A stretch of DNA of 64,000 nt. It comes from Diphasiastrum complanatum. Lineage: Eukaryota; Streptophyta; Lycopodiopsida; Lycopodiales; Lycopodiaceae. The stretch spans positions 8,413,234 to 8,477,233 of the forward strand of contig CM055094.1 of the NCBI GenBank assembly GCA_029204225.1, written 5' to 3'. Below, in pieces: positions 31,576 through 42,619 of the stretch. The translations under genes and the position numbers were made by a program. The notes under the pieces are model-generated. The model was not told the origin of the DNA, made no database searches, and saw only the letters and a list, made by a program, of their open reading frames with translations. Numbering within the stretch: the first letter of the stretch is position 1; every line of letters starts with the position of its first letter.

Positions 31576-32987
31576 TCGATCCAGGTGGTCTGCATCTGTA
31601 CTATATGGACTCCCAGGTCATCCAAGTAAATTTCAAGGAATTTTTGCAGATAATCTTTAAAAGCAAATTGCATTACTCTTTGGAATGAACTTGGTGCATT
31701 ACAGAGTCCAAACGACATTACTTTATAAGCATAGGTGCCCCATTCTGTTGCAAAAGCTGTTTTACGGCGATCGACATGTGCTATCTTAACCTGATTGTAA
31801 CCACTAAATCCATCCAAGAAACTATAAGCTTTCCCTCCAGTAAGGTGATCCAAAATGCTTTCAGTAAAAGGTAACGAAAAGCGATCATTTTGCGTCACTT
31901 TGTTCAACGCCTTGAGATTCACACAAATTTTCAATTTCCCATTCTTCTTAGGAACAATGACAATCGGTGAGATCCATTCGGTATGCTCGATCTCATAAAT
32001 GAAATCGGCGTCAAGCAATCTCTAAAGTTATTTTTTTATCAGGTCCGCAACATTAGGATTACAGCGATAGAACTTTGTAACCTTTGGAACTACATCAGGT
32101 TTTAAAGGTATGGTATGTTCAATAACTAACGTTGGAATACCTTTTAGATCTTGATAAGTCCATGCAAAGCAATATTGATACTTAATAAGTAACATGCGGA
32201 GTGCTTGATAGTGTTCAGGATTAAGTTGTGATCCAACTTGTACAATCTTTTCCGGTTCTCCTGGTCCAGCAAGATTCATTGGCTGTGTGCTAGCTGGACC
32301 ATCGTAAACATCTTTCGAGTTTGGCAAGTGTTCTTTAGGTTCACGATGTGCTTTAGGTAACATGATAACCACATCATTCAATGTATAACGTTTACAATGT
32401 TTGAGCATATCATGTTGGACTACATCTGCTTGTTCTTTTTCGAAAGGACTTGTCTTGGATCTTCGCTTAGCCTTCTTAGTAGGAATTGATTGGGGAGGTG
32501 ATGACTTCCGAGACGATGATGTCTTGCTATAATTTTGACTTGTAGAATCATCCTTGACTTTCCCTTTGCCTTTATCTAGTAAGGGTGGCACATTCTTTGA
32601 ATCAATCTTTTGAGAAGAATTTTCCCATTTCAGGACCGTATTATAATGTTGCTTGGCTTGTTTCTTCATCATTGGCCCTTTGATCATGTCTTCCTTCAAT
32701 ATAACTACTTTAGACAGTTTTATTGTTGGTTCATTAGGAACATTATGCACTTCAAATCTGGTCGGATCCATATGATTGAGAATCTGCTCATCCGTAAGTT
32801 CTGCATTGCCATCATAAGTCAAGGCATGACTCACAGGTATGAGATCATCTTCAATCGGATTTGGTATAGGTTCCGTTGATATCCAGGTTACATTCAACAC
32901 ATTCAATGGAAACGTGCTTGCTGTATCCAAAGTTCGATCCAATAAAGAAATCTCACTCAAATTTGACTGATTATCTTGTTGACACAT
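31530..32987 (-). pseudogene. G2 RT fingers/palm with upstream linker
   Basis: The upstream frame (32987-32028) is a charged linker (TKKAKRRSKTSPFEKEQADV) leading into the RT start (PGEPEKIVQVGSQLNPEHY, LIKYQYCFAWTYQDLKGIP). After a stop at about 32025, RT continues (32018-31530) with ISPIVIVPKKNGKLKICVNL, FLDGFSGYNQVKIAH, TAFATEWGTYAYKVMSFGLC and the catalytic IYLDD near 31620. The normal FVDYR reads CVNLK here. The frame shifts again at the thumb. RT copies the element RNA when intact. Confidence 0.82.
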
Positions 32988-33605
32988 ATATCTCGCTGTA
33001 CAATCAATCTTGCAAGAGCTTCATTCCAGTTGATAGTATCTGTTTGAGAATTGTAATGAACTCCCAAATTTTTCTCTAGACGGTCACAAGTATGATCCGT
33101 TGTTGATGAATCATCATCCTCTTTTTGAACCACTAGTTTGATAGTCCAAATTGTAGGATCAACTTTGACTGCACGTTCACGATTTTCAAAATTGATTTTT
33201 TCGGTACCCCAGTTATGAATTACTTGCACAACTCGTAACCATGGACGTCCCAATAGGACTCGATAGACATTTGGCACTTATGGTAAGTCCATTACTACAA
33301 AAATAATGATGAACTGTACTCTCGCAATTTTGACAGGTATATCTTCAACCATTCCTCGCAGATGAACTGTCGTTTGATTAGCTAGCTTAATGGCAAAAGT
33401 CACAGGCTTGATCTTGGTAAGGCCCCATTTTGCACATAGCTTTGTAGAAATTAGGTTCAACTCCTAAACTGCCATCTATCACAGCTGCTTTCTTAGGAAA
33501 TTGTATATGTTGTATCGACAGAGTGATATTCTTTTGTTCACTTTCCCAAGCAGCTCCGACATGGAGTACTTCATTAGATTCTTCAAATCCAGCACAATGA
33601 TGCAA
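32957..33605 (-). pseudogene. G2 protease
   Basis: Retropepsin-like domain split over three frames. The active-site region reads KAAVIDGSLGVE where VDGGS(G/S)-type motifs are usual, so the catalytic D-[ST]-G is altered. A frameshift follows, then MNLISTKLCAKWGL and VEDIPVKIARVQFIIIFVVM. A stop separates this from VYRVLLGRPWLRVVQVIHNW, the conserved end of the domain. The order before RT is correct for Gypsy. Confidence 0.72.
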
Positions 33606-33969
33606 CTAATCATTCATATCTGTATGTGAATTTCTTGGTGGCTGCAATGGTGAAGAACGAACTTCAGATGTTGCTTTAGCAGCTTCAAGCTCCTCTTCCT
33701 CTTACAGATGTTTAATCCACTGCCTCATATCTTGATATCGTCTTTTTTCTACATGAAGATTGAGATTGGCTCTAGATGCTGTTGGTATATCGTTCAATGG
33801 TATAGAATCAGCAGATACTGGATCTGCCACTAGTTCTTTCTGCTTTTGTGCTTTGGTGACCACCATCAAGGGTACACTTGATTTATTCTGAGCTATTGGT
33901 CTTTGCTTGATTGTTATTAAATTTACAGGATTTGTAACTGGTGGTGGCTTCGATCTTGTTGGACAGTCT

Positions 33970-34080
33970 TTATAGCAATGCCCATAACCACAGTCACGAC
34001 AGAATGGTACAAATTTATCTTTATTTGGACATTCTACAACTCTGTGGTTTTCTCCACATGCAAAGCATCCAAGTGGTGCT
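33970..34080 (-). pseudogene. G2 gag zinc knuckles
   Basis: The minus strand reads CFACGENHRVVECP (C-x2-C-x4-H-x4-C) and then CRDCGYGHCYKDCP. Both are nucleocapsid knuckles. They lie between the gag capsid and the protease as expected. Confidence 0.72.
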
Positions 34081-34344
34081 CTGATCCAATTTCTAGAGGC
34101 TTGTTGTTGCGTGGCAACATAAATAGCATACTGTTCTGAAGATTAGTTCCATCAAATTGGCAGGAGGAGCGGAGTGCTTTGGTGGGGCAGGTAAGTCTAA
34201 ATGATTCGGGTATCCAAGAGCAGATTGTCGAGGTCTAGCTACTGGATTTTCTCCATATTGCGGTTCTCAATATCCCATTTGGGCATACCGTTGCTGAATT
34301 ATCCAAGGATTGAAGTTGCAAAAAGCAGTCTCATGATCATTGAA

Positions 34345-35236
34345 TTACACATTGTGGCATACACTGATTTCCATTCGTTTTTTCAATTGAGGACACTCAT
34401 TCAATGTGTGATTTCCTGTACAAATAGAACACTTGACATTTTTCCTTGTAGGAAAAGTCTTCGCAAGCTTCTCAGATTCCTTGTTCGCTTTTCCATGGAA
34501 ATGTTCCAATGCTTTGATCTTTTCATCAAATTGTAACTGCAACTTTTCCATCTATTTCTGCTGGTTTTTCTCAAGTTTCTCAAACTCATTGAGCATCATT
34601 TCTATAGTAGCATTGGCATTCATTGATGCAATAGTGATGAATGTCATAGTAGTCTGCCCTGCTGTATAAGGCAACATACTAATATTTGGCTCATCATCTG
34701 AATCTTCATCCTCCTCCCAAATTGCATCATCCATAACATTCTGCAAGAGTGCATACTCATTATGGCGTTTCAGCTCACGTCTGATTCGTTTAAGTAAACC
34801 TGACAAAAATCACATAATCATGACATTTACATTAATCAGCTCAAGTTCGCACTCAGATCTGAGGCGTTTCATCCTTTTAAAGTAATTTCGAACCATTTTC
34901 CGCTTTCCCATTTTAATTTTACTTAAAAGTAGGAAAGGGTCTTCCATAAACTTTCGCGGTCTGAATCATGTGATAAGGGCTCCTTTAACAACCTCCCAAT
35001 CTGTACGATCAGTTTCATCTTGATTATAGTACCAATCTTGTGCTGCGCCTGTTAAGGCCATAAGAAACAGCTTAAGTTTATCTTGAGGAAAATTTCGCCA
35101 TAGACTTCACAGGATTCAACATAGATATGAAGAAATCTAACTGGATTTATCCATTGTATTTGGGTAGATCCAAATGGGGTGCTCTTCTAACAACAATAGG
35201 ATTGACTTCCTGAGGAGCACCTCCAAGGGCAGCCAT
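34345..35236 (-). pseudogene. G2 gag
   Basis: An ATG on the minus strand at 35236 opens MAALGGAPQEVNPIVVRRAP, then HLDLPKYNG. Capsid motifs follow in changing frames: LFLMALTGAAQDWYYNQD (the L-x-G-x-A-x-x-W-Y core) and VRNYFKRMKRLRSELE. The later frames 34806-34552 and 34551-34345 continue with the coiled-coil-like FEKLEKNQQK and then CSICTGNHTLNECPQLKKR, a knuckle-like Cys/His motif. At least three frameshifts or stops are present. The start is chosen because family-like sequence begins directly after it. Confidence 0.7.
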
Positions 35237-36412
35237 CTTTACAATTCAGATCAAGCAGACAATGAGATTGGATCTAGATTTTTCAATCAAAAACTATCTC
35301 AGATCAAATCTGCTAGATCTAATCCACTTTTCAAGAATCCGATTCTATATCGTGAAAAAGATTTCGAAATTCAAACAATCGATACTTCTAAAAAATGATA
35401 AATTTCTTAGAATCCAAATCAGAATGTATCAGATTCGACCCAAATTTTGACAGAGACTTGATCTGAAAAATTAGAACCTAAAAATAGTACTGGCGAAGGT
35501 TCCCTAGTCGAAGGTTGGCTCGGTGAAGGTTTCAACAATGCTATTTTGAGAAAAAAAACTCTCTGATCAACTTTTTTGACAATTTCTAGGGAAATAACCT
35601 TCACAGACCTCTCAGATGCAAGATCTGATACATATAAAACTAGGGTAAACCCGACGAAGGTTTTTGACACAAAAAATACAATTTATGTAGATTTTCTATG
35701 ATCTAGACAAGAAGAATCTTTGTCGAACTCAAAAATAGTATTTTATTATAAATAGACTATTTCGAAAACTCGCGAAGGATCAAGAGTAATACTAGGATTT
35801 TTGCAAAAAAGTGATTTTTTTGGCGAAAATATGGCAATATGACAACTGATCTTCTGAAAACCCTCTATTTTTGGTATTATTCTTCACCGACCTGGCAACA
35901 GATAAATCTGAATCACACCTATGCACAGTGAATCGGGTGAAGGTTCTTTTTTTGTATTTTTAGAGTTTTGATAATTTTTTGGTTTTTTTGACTGTTTTTT
36001 TGATGTTTCTAAAAATTTGCTGGGAACTAATCTTCGCCCTTCAAACTGAAGGTTTTGTGATCAAAACCAAAGGTCTTTGCAACTTGGCGAAGGTTTCTTG
36101 AAAGAGGGCAAAAAGTTATCGGCTCTGATGGTGATTTTTGTCTCTTTTTGACCAAAATCTGGTAGATTTGACTGATTTTTGTTGTTTTTTCTGATATGTC
36201 AGATCCAAATGGATCTTAAGATTGGTGATCTGAATAGCTTTCCCTGTTCTACAATCATATTAGATTTCAAACAAGCAAATCCACTCAAATCATGCAAAAT
36301 CACTCCCAAACTAACCCTAAATGCAGATCTAACACTATTCATGCCACTACAAGATGCCTAATGCAAGCTAACCATCCAACAAACATTCTGCAAACTGAAA
36401 AATTGGTGTAGC
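35237..36412 (-). other. G2 long untranslated leader
   Basis: About 1.2 kb between the primer site and gag with no ORF I recognise. A short motif, GCGAAGGTT or close variants, occurs repeatedly (35493, 35508, 35523, 35653, 35771, 35938 and 36086, for example). The same motif recurs at 28.58-28.78 kb on the far side of the coding region. Confidence 0.6.
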
Positions 36413-36430
36413 TCCCCGACAATGGCGCCA
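36413..36430 (-). other. G2 primer-binding site (tRNA-Asp type)
   Basis: The minus strand reads TGGCGCCATTGTCGGGGA, close to the common plant Gypsy site TGGCGCCGTTGCCGGGGA, 3 bp from the LTR. Confidence 0.88.
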
Positions 36431-36433
36431 AAT

Positions 36434-36657
36434 TGTAGTGGGTTTCTTTCTTTACATAACCTGAATCCAAGATCTAGTCAATCTAGTATCAAAGAGACGG
36501 AGTTCATTGTCACACATAGATTCGTTCCCATGAGAGCGATAGTATATATTAGATTTCAGCATGAATGGAATATCCACATCTAACTCTAACATCCATTAAT
36601 CCTAAATATTAACACTACATCCATTAACACTACACATCCACAACAAAGATAGCTTAA

Positions 36658-36735
<78 letters not shown>

Positions 36736-37235
36736 CCTTTCTCTCTCATAAAAAGTATAATAACATACAATCCCAATAACAATCAGATCCAACAATTAGC
36801 AAAAGCCAAAGAAAGCATGAGAGATGGAGGAAAAGTGATAGAGAGCAAGGACATTCATCAATCCATTTCAGAAGAGAACCAATCTACTTTATTGAAATGA
36901 GGAAATGAACATGTGTAGGAACTCGAGTTGGTCCTTTTTTATAGTAGAGAGGAGGACCCTGGCCTCTGAATCCTATTGGTCCATTTTTTGCCTCCCTAAT
37001 TATTCAAATTTAAAAAAGAGTGAGAACCATCCAAATTGGAGGGAACTCAACTTTATTCACTAACTTGACATTTAGGCCTTGCGACATTAAAAGTCTCGCA
37101 AAAAGGCCTAAAGTCTTTTTATTGACTTTCTAATTAATCAAATAAGTATGTGATCATCGAGCACGCAGGGTGCCAAATCCCTCTCACTTATTAACTAGGG
37201 TTAGGATTGCGTTGGGATCCGCAAACCCTCCAACA
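36434..37235 (-). repeat. G2 5' LTR
   Basis: Begins TGTAGTGGG beside the primer site. I place its outer end at CCTCCAACA near 37235 because of the CA terminus; that end is approximate. A TATA box (CTATAAAAAAGG on the minus strand near 36938-36949) supports an LTR promoter. It contains a long (CT)n tract. Confidence 0.65.
36662..36733. repeat. (CT)n microsatellite in the G2 LTR
   Basis: 72 bases of uninterrupted CT, downstream of the LTR TATA box in the transcribed direction, where it would be read as GA. Confidence 0.97.
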
Positions 37236-37589
37236 ATGACATCTCAAGGCCTTTGCGAGAAAAAAATTTCACTCTTTGTGGAATTCTAATGTGGACAATG
37301 CATGATTATCCCGGTTTGAGTGAATGTTCAAGTATGATTAATCTTCGTTTGGATTTTAATTAATAATCATTTGTTCTCGCGATATATTACATTTCATAAA
37401 TATGTTCAAACTTTCTAGTGCAATCATGAATCATGCAAGTTTTGCAACATCTAGATATAAAGCATGCTACATATGTGGGCCCAAATTTGGAAAGCTGTCG
37501 TAGTACAAATTTGTTGAGGAAAGTTGTGTACGAAAATCATTGAATATACCTACCAATCGATCATCCTTTTTGAACAAAACAAAGGCAAG

Positions 37590-38200
37590 CTTGGGGAAGA
37601 CCGGAAGATGGCCCTCTAATCATACCTCCACCCCTCCGAATGAGTGTAAAAGATTGGTACGACGAGTGGATCAAACAACATGATGTGAACGATTCTTGGG
37701 ATAAGTCAATTCCAAGCGTGAAGAGATTGTCGATATTCCAATGATTACCCTTTAATCAATCACCTCTTGGATCCTATGAATATATACAAAAACGTGGGTG
37801 AATCTATATGGAAATATATAATTGGTGCAAAGGACAATGTTGCAGCACATCAAGACTTGGAGGTGGCTAAGGTGAAGAGACCTTATTGGATTCAAAATGA
37901 TGAAAGTGGGATGACAAGTACTCCTAGTGTGCCATGGATTCTAAAAAAGGGAGAGCTCTCACATGTAAAAAATTGTCATAAGACAAATGAGAACTCCAAC
38001 TGGCTATGCACATTCCTTGTGCAACTCTTTCACCAAAGATGACAAATTAAGTGGATTAAAATCTCACGATTGGCTAAAGATGTTGCAATTCATTCTTTTG
38101 ATTGCTATTCAAGGTTGCTTAGGAGATAATCTACGAAGTACTTTGTACAAATTAGCATCAATTGTCAAGTATCTACAAAACTCATTTGACTAGGGACATT
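37590..38200 (+). pseudogene. CACTA (En/Spm) transposase fragment, TNP2-type
   Basis: Plus-strand frames match the TNP2-like transposase of CACTA elements. The segment near 37750-37830 reads LLDPMNIYKNVGESIWKYII, the usual 'DPMH(V/L)FKNV' block. KRPYWIQNDESGMTSTPSVP-like sequence follows, and a shifted frame has LKSHDWLKMLQFILLIAIQG, the conserved LKSHDCH block, then TLYKLASIVKYLQ. Stops and shifts break the gene. TNP2 binds and cuts CACTA terminal repeats in the nucleus. No terminal inverted repeat was identified nearby. Confidence 0.75.
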
Positions 38201-38355
38201 AAAAAAGACATGACAATACAAAACTTGTTATTTCTACATTAATATTTTATGTTAATGATTATCTTGTAGGTGGATCACCTCAAAGGAGATCAAATGGATG
38301 TCTGTCGAAAAGAGATTTTCCAACTTCCTTTTTTGATATACAAGTTCATCTTCTA

Positions 38356-38877
38356 GTGCATTTGGTCGAAGAAGTATCAATTGCAGGACCTGTGCACAAG
38401 CGATGGATGTTCTACCTTGAGCGTTTTATGAAAGTTTTGAAGGGCTTTTTGAGACAAAAGGCAAGGCCAGAAGGTAGCATTGCAGAAGGTTGGCTTCTAC
38501 AAGAATCTTTATTTTATATCACCGAAATAATCTCACAATTGCATCCTGCAAGTCCAAAAATGTGGTATGAAGAAGAAGATGAACATGTTAAGGGTGAAGT
38601 ACCACAAGGAAATGGTGTGCAAAAGAGACTTTCATCTCAATTAAAAGAGAAAATTGACACGTTCATAATATATAACTATGGACAGTTGGAAAAGTGGATT
38701 TCAAGGTATGAAGAAGCCAAAAAGGAAAGAAACACAATGGCATTGAAACAAAGAAGAAATATTAATCGAAGAAGAAGGAGAGCGTTGGAGAACGATGAAC
38801 CTTTGAAGCCTTTACCTTCAAAATGCACTCGTGAATGGATTTTTGATACGATGCTAAAAGCATCAGAGAAAAAGTGA
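38356..38877 (+). pseudogene. CACTA transposase, DUF4218-type segment
   Basis: A 173-residue frame beginning HLVEEVSIAGPVHKRWMFYL, the hallmark of DUF4218. KVLKGFLRQKARPEGSIAEG and LQESLFYITEIISQ follow. The C-terminal third is Lys/Arg-rich, with a run of five Arg. It is the next domain of the same CACTA protein after the TNP2 part; an intron or decay lies between (38200-38355). This segment itself is open. Confidence 0.82.
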
Positions 38878-39039
38878 CCGAATTAAAATGGGAATTTGTT
38901 TGTGGATGTGGATAGAGGGTTAGTGTAGTATTGTCTTTGTAAAGTTTTGTTTTTGTACTACTCATTATATAAATAATATTTTAATTTAATCAAATTTGTT
39001 TTTTTTTTTGTTGTGTTTTAGTATAAATCATACACTGCC

Positions 39040-39321
39040 ATGTGGGCATATGAACATCATTATCGTGTTGAGAGAGTTGACAACAAGCGACGTACATATG
39101 ATTTTGGTATAATGGCCAACTTTCAACAAGAGAGTCGTTCTAGTGCGAGGGACGTAAATGTCATTTCAGGTGATCTAGACTATGTTGGCACATTGCAACA
39201 TATTTATGAAGTCGATTACAAGACTAACGATAAATACTTTATTTTTGACATTAAATGGTTTAAGGTCATCTATCGTGGAAGCAATGCCACGACTAGAAAT
39301 GATAACTCAATTTTTTTTTAA
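39040..39321 (+). pseudogene. CACTA transposase, DUF4216-type segment
   Basis: A 93-residue frame with SSARDVNVISGDLDYVGTLQ and IYEVDYKTNDKYFIFDIKWF, the core of DUF4216, which ends many CACTA proteins. The stretch between 38878 and 39039 includes a T-rich tract and TTGTTGTGTTTTAG before MWAYEHH, consistent with a 3' splice site. The protein is cut off by a stop after NSIFF. Confidence 0.82.
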
Positions 39322-39690
39322 ATCGACTCAACAAAATGTATATCGATGGACTCTCATGACACTTTAGTATTGCCACGACATTGCGAACAAGTGATTAATA
39401 CTCTCTACAATTCAATGTATTAATATTCTCAATGTCTTATTATCCACACTTGTCTTTTCTCTCTTCACTTTCTTTCACAAAAACAAACAAATTAAACTTC
39501 ATCTTTCAAACAAAAAGCAAAACAAAAACTTCAAAGCTTTCAATATCTTCAAGCACCAACCTCAAAGCATCAAGAGCATGAACTGGTCTTCAAGAATCTC
39601 AATAATCACAATAATTGCTCCAAAGACACCTTCAATCACTCCAACTTGCCCAAAACAAAGCAAGAAAGAAGGCGCTGGATCATGCGAATG
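39322..39690. other. No gene; AT-rich, A- and C-biased sequence
   Basis: No conserved motif. Lies between the CACTA coding remains and the palindrome cluster and could be the 3' region of the same transposon. Confidence 0.4.
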
Positions 39691-39699
39691 CGGAGAAAT

Positions 39700-40055
39700 G
39701 AAATAGACGTCGGATTTCAACGTCCTCAAAACACGTCAGAATCCGACGTTTGTGTCGGTTAAGGCCTGGACGCCAAGTGGACATCGGATTCCAACGTCCA
39801 TTGGATTTCGACGTCCACGTCAGATGACACGTAATTTTTTTAAAAAGAAAAATGCCACACACCATATGCACATCGAGATGTCGGATTCCGACATGCCGGA
39901 TTCTAACATGCACTTTAAAAATTGGTTGCCGCCACAATTTCCTGATCATCGGACTTCCAGTTTGGGATTTTTTGCTTGGACGTCGGATTCTGACGCGTCG
40001 AATTGTGACGGAGTATAAAAGTTTCGAAAAGACGTCGGACGACAACGTCGAAATC
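39700..40055. repeat. Cluster of degenerate GTCGGATTCCGAC palindromes
   Basis: At least eight variants of ACGTCGGATTCCGACGT occur in about 350 bp. They lie near 39706, 39733, 39781, 39800, 39876, 39892, 39980 and 40030. Several are nearly perfect palindromes. The position next to the CACTA remains suggests subterminal transposase-binding repeats. Confidence 0.75.
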
Positions 40056-40326
40056 CGCGCAATATGAGAGCACATGAAACTTGGACAAGAACAAGTGAAA
40101 CAAGGACACACACATGTGGTCATCATGGATGGGGGATGGGACTATCTCACCAGGCTAACAGAGACTAGGAATCCAAAAAGGATGACCAATTGGTAGAGCA
40201 TGAGGAAGAGAGGCTGCAGCCAACAATGTAGGAAATGTTGGAAGGGCCAAGACCGAAGATTGACACAGAGAAACGAGGGCACCAAAGAGATACATTGACC
40301 TCCAAGAAAGAAAGATGTAGGAAACA

Positions 40327-41245
40327 AGTGGGTGTTCAAAGTAAAATATGGGGCAGATGGATAGGTTCAAAGCCTAATTAGTTGCAAAAGGTATAGCCAA
40401 ATTGAAGAAGTTTATTACCAAAAAACTTTTGCACCAATTACGAAGATGAGCTCACTTAGACTGTTGATAGCCAGAGCCACCATCATGGATATGGAAATAG
40501 AGCAAATGGACGTGAAGATGGAATTTATGCATGGGGATCTAGAAGAAGAGGTCTACATGAGTTGGCCAGATGGGTTTGATGACGGAAAGCTCTATATGGA
40601 TAAAGAAATCTTCACGAACGTGGTGTTTGAAGATTGATGAGTTCTTTATAATTATTGGATTTAAGAGATGTCATTTCAACAATAGTGTCTATGTTTTGAG
40701 GCAATCAGAAATTTTCTTGGCAATTGCACTTTATGTAGATGACATTATCTCATTATGGGGAACAATGAGGGGATTTCAAGGAACTATTGGAAAGTGAGTT
40801 TTGAGGTGAAGGACATGGGAGGGACATAAGTTTTATGATGGGAGGAGGATGTGTAAGTTGGAGTTGCAAGAAGTAGGCTTCAATTGCTCTTTTTTCAACA
40901 TAGGCGGAGTATCTGGGGGTGTGTCACGCTGTAAAGGAGTATGTATGTTTGAAAAACCTAATGGATGAGCTTGGAATTGAGAGTAAGGGAATGAAATTGT
41001 TCAATGACAACCAAGGTTGTCCTTTTCTCAACAAAAATGTAGGGTTTCATAAAAGAAGCAAGCATATACAATATCATTTCATCCGAAATCTAGTTTAGCC
41101 TAATTGAATGTTGTCTTTAAAATATCACCAAATGAACCAGATGCTGGCTGACATCATGACAAAACCCTTGGTTAAAGAACATTTATTTGCATTAAGAGAT
41201 CAATTAGGAATAGAAAACAAGAATGATAGCAACAATGGTGGATGA
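40327..41245 (+). pseudogene. Copia RT and RNase H fossil, plus strand
   Basis: RT pieces in several frames: EIEQMDVKMEFMHGDLEEEV, LKIDEFFIIIGFKRCHFNNS and FLAIALYVDDIISLW, which still holds YVDD. RNase H follows with EAEYLGVCHAVKEYVCLKN in one frame. The end reads MKLFNDNQGCPFLNKNVGFH, then KHIQYHFI and ADIMTKPLVKEHLFALRDQL. Gag, protease and integrase are absent and no LTR was recognised. Long dead. Confidence 0.8.
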
Positions 41246-41323
41246 TTAAGCTATAAAATGAGAGAAGGTTTGTGAGTTTTTTGTTAGGCATTTCATAGGC
41301 CCATTTTGCCATTGTTTAAAGGG

Positions 41324-41411
41324 AATCTATGAGGGGTTGGCTCAGTTGGTTAGCTTGACATCCAAAATTTCTTTGGTCTCAGGTTCGAGCCTCCCCTTGG
41401 AAACCAAGAAG
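41324..41411 (+). mobile_element. 88-bp tRNA-like insert (SINE or retro-tRNA) with target-site duplication
   Basis: An A-box (TGGCTCAGTTGG, 41338-41349) and B-box (GGTTCGAGCCT, 41382-41392) are spaced as in tRNA genes. The insert is bracketed by CATTGTTTAAAGGG at 41310-41323 and 41412-41425, an exact 14-bp direct repeat of the kind LINE machinery makes. It has no poly-A tail. It could be a very short tRNA-derived SINE or a retroposed tRNA fragment. Confidence 0.78.
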
Positions 41412-41699
41412 CATTGTTTAAAGGGTTACAAATTAATGGTTATGAGACATAGAGGTGTGGCCATTTTTGGTTTTCTTGATAAGCAAGGTGGATAAAGATC
41501 ACTAGCCCCTTCTTGGCATGTAAGTACATGATGAATATAATGAATAGAATACTTAATGGCATGACACCTTTTTGAGATTGTCATTGAGTTCTCGTTTTGC
41601 TGTCATTGTGTTATCATCATCTTTTGCTTTATGCTTTATATCTCTTTATTGCTATTGTTGTTAGAGTTTACGTAATAGTCCTTGCAGGATCCAATCCCC

Positions 41700-41701
<2 letters not shown>

Positions 41702-41748
<47 letters not shown>
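41702..41748. repeat. (GA)n microsatellite
   Basis: About 23 GA units with no interruption. Confidence 0.95.
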
Positions 41749-41751
<3 letters not shown>

Positions 41752-41822
41752 GTATTTCAATGTCATGAAATGCTTTTGTCCATATTCCATGAAAGTGAAG
41801 CTATGTAATCATTCAAATATGT

Positions 41823-42092
41823 TTGCATTCATCTAGGGATGGGACCCCACTGATATTTCGGACTAACAGGAACCCCAGAAGAAAGGCTGCCCAACGGCAA
41901 CGTGGATGGCGCCAGCGAGGCTCGGCTCAGAAGAGGGGGGGGGGGACCAGCAATTTATCTTCCGGAGGGTTTAATAAGAAGTGGAGTGAACATTTGGCAG
42001 ATGAAGGCGTCTCCTCTCACACAGATTTATTTCGGTCGAGGGCCTTGGGGGGGGGGGGGGGGGGGGGGAAAGGCAATACCCGCATAATGTAA
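41823..42092 (+). other. GC-rich island with two long G runs
   Basis: An open frame of 89 residues exists but ends in poly-Gly from a G run, and I recognise no family. G11 lies at 41935-41945 and G22 at 42047-42068. Base composition is unlike the AT-rich surroundings. Confidence 0.4.
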
Positions 42093-42619
42093 CACGGGTA
42101 TATCTATGTCAACCAAAATTGGTAAGGGCAGCTAGTCACACATTCATTATTCCCACTTGAGTGATCAAGAGAATATTGAATATAGACAAGATACCTTACC
42201 GAATCATTGGTTGATCTTCAAATGCAACTATTTTCTCATCGCACAGCAACATAGTCTGATTCTCTTGTGTACATGATTTGATCCAGGCTCTTGTCAAGAC
42301 ATGAATTTCTTAAGGACCACTGATCAATATATTTCTGGATTCACTTTATAAGAGTTATATGAAGGAGAGTATTTTATTACATAAGTTGCATAAAAAGACT
42401 CAATCCTGCCACCCACAACATCACTATCTTGTCAAATCCTCTTTTATCAAGAAGTGGCAAGACATGCACCAGATCACCCATATGATGAGCTATACTTTTG
42501 CCTTGCATTATATTCTAATATGAACTGGAGATGAGAAATACTAATGGCAATGTGAGTTGATCCAAGGAGCATCTTGGAACTCTTTAGGAGATGGAAATTT
42601 ATTGATTTTCATCAGAATA
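42093..42619. other. 3' flank of the minus-strand lipoxygenase gene
   Basis: No ORF or element recognised. On the minus strand AATAAA occurs at 42603-42598, 17 nt after the stop codon, and could serve as a poly-A signal. Confidence 0.5.

Larger units (their letters stand above)
28410..37235 (-). mobile_element. G2, Gypsy LTR retrotransposon (minus strand), decayed
   Basis: The minus-strand order is 5' LTR (36434-37235), primer-binding site (36413-36430), leader, gag (from 35236), zinc knuckle, protease, RT, RNase H, integrase and C-terminal tail (to 28974). This is the Gypsy domain order. Frameshifts and stops occur in gag, protease and RT. A solo LTR of another family interrupts integrase at 29940-30593. 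The 3' LTR is not found on the left; G1 sequence begins there, so the end was lost or replaced. Confidence 0.82.

Noticed and set aside
36586-36795. Arg-Glu repeat ORF
   Set aside because: Pure product of the CT tract in the G2 LTR.
41823-42092. 89-residue ORF with a Gly tail
   Set aside because: The Gly run comes from a homopolymer and the rest lacks any family motif.
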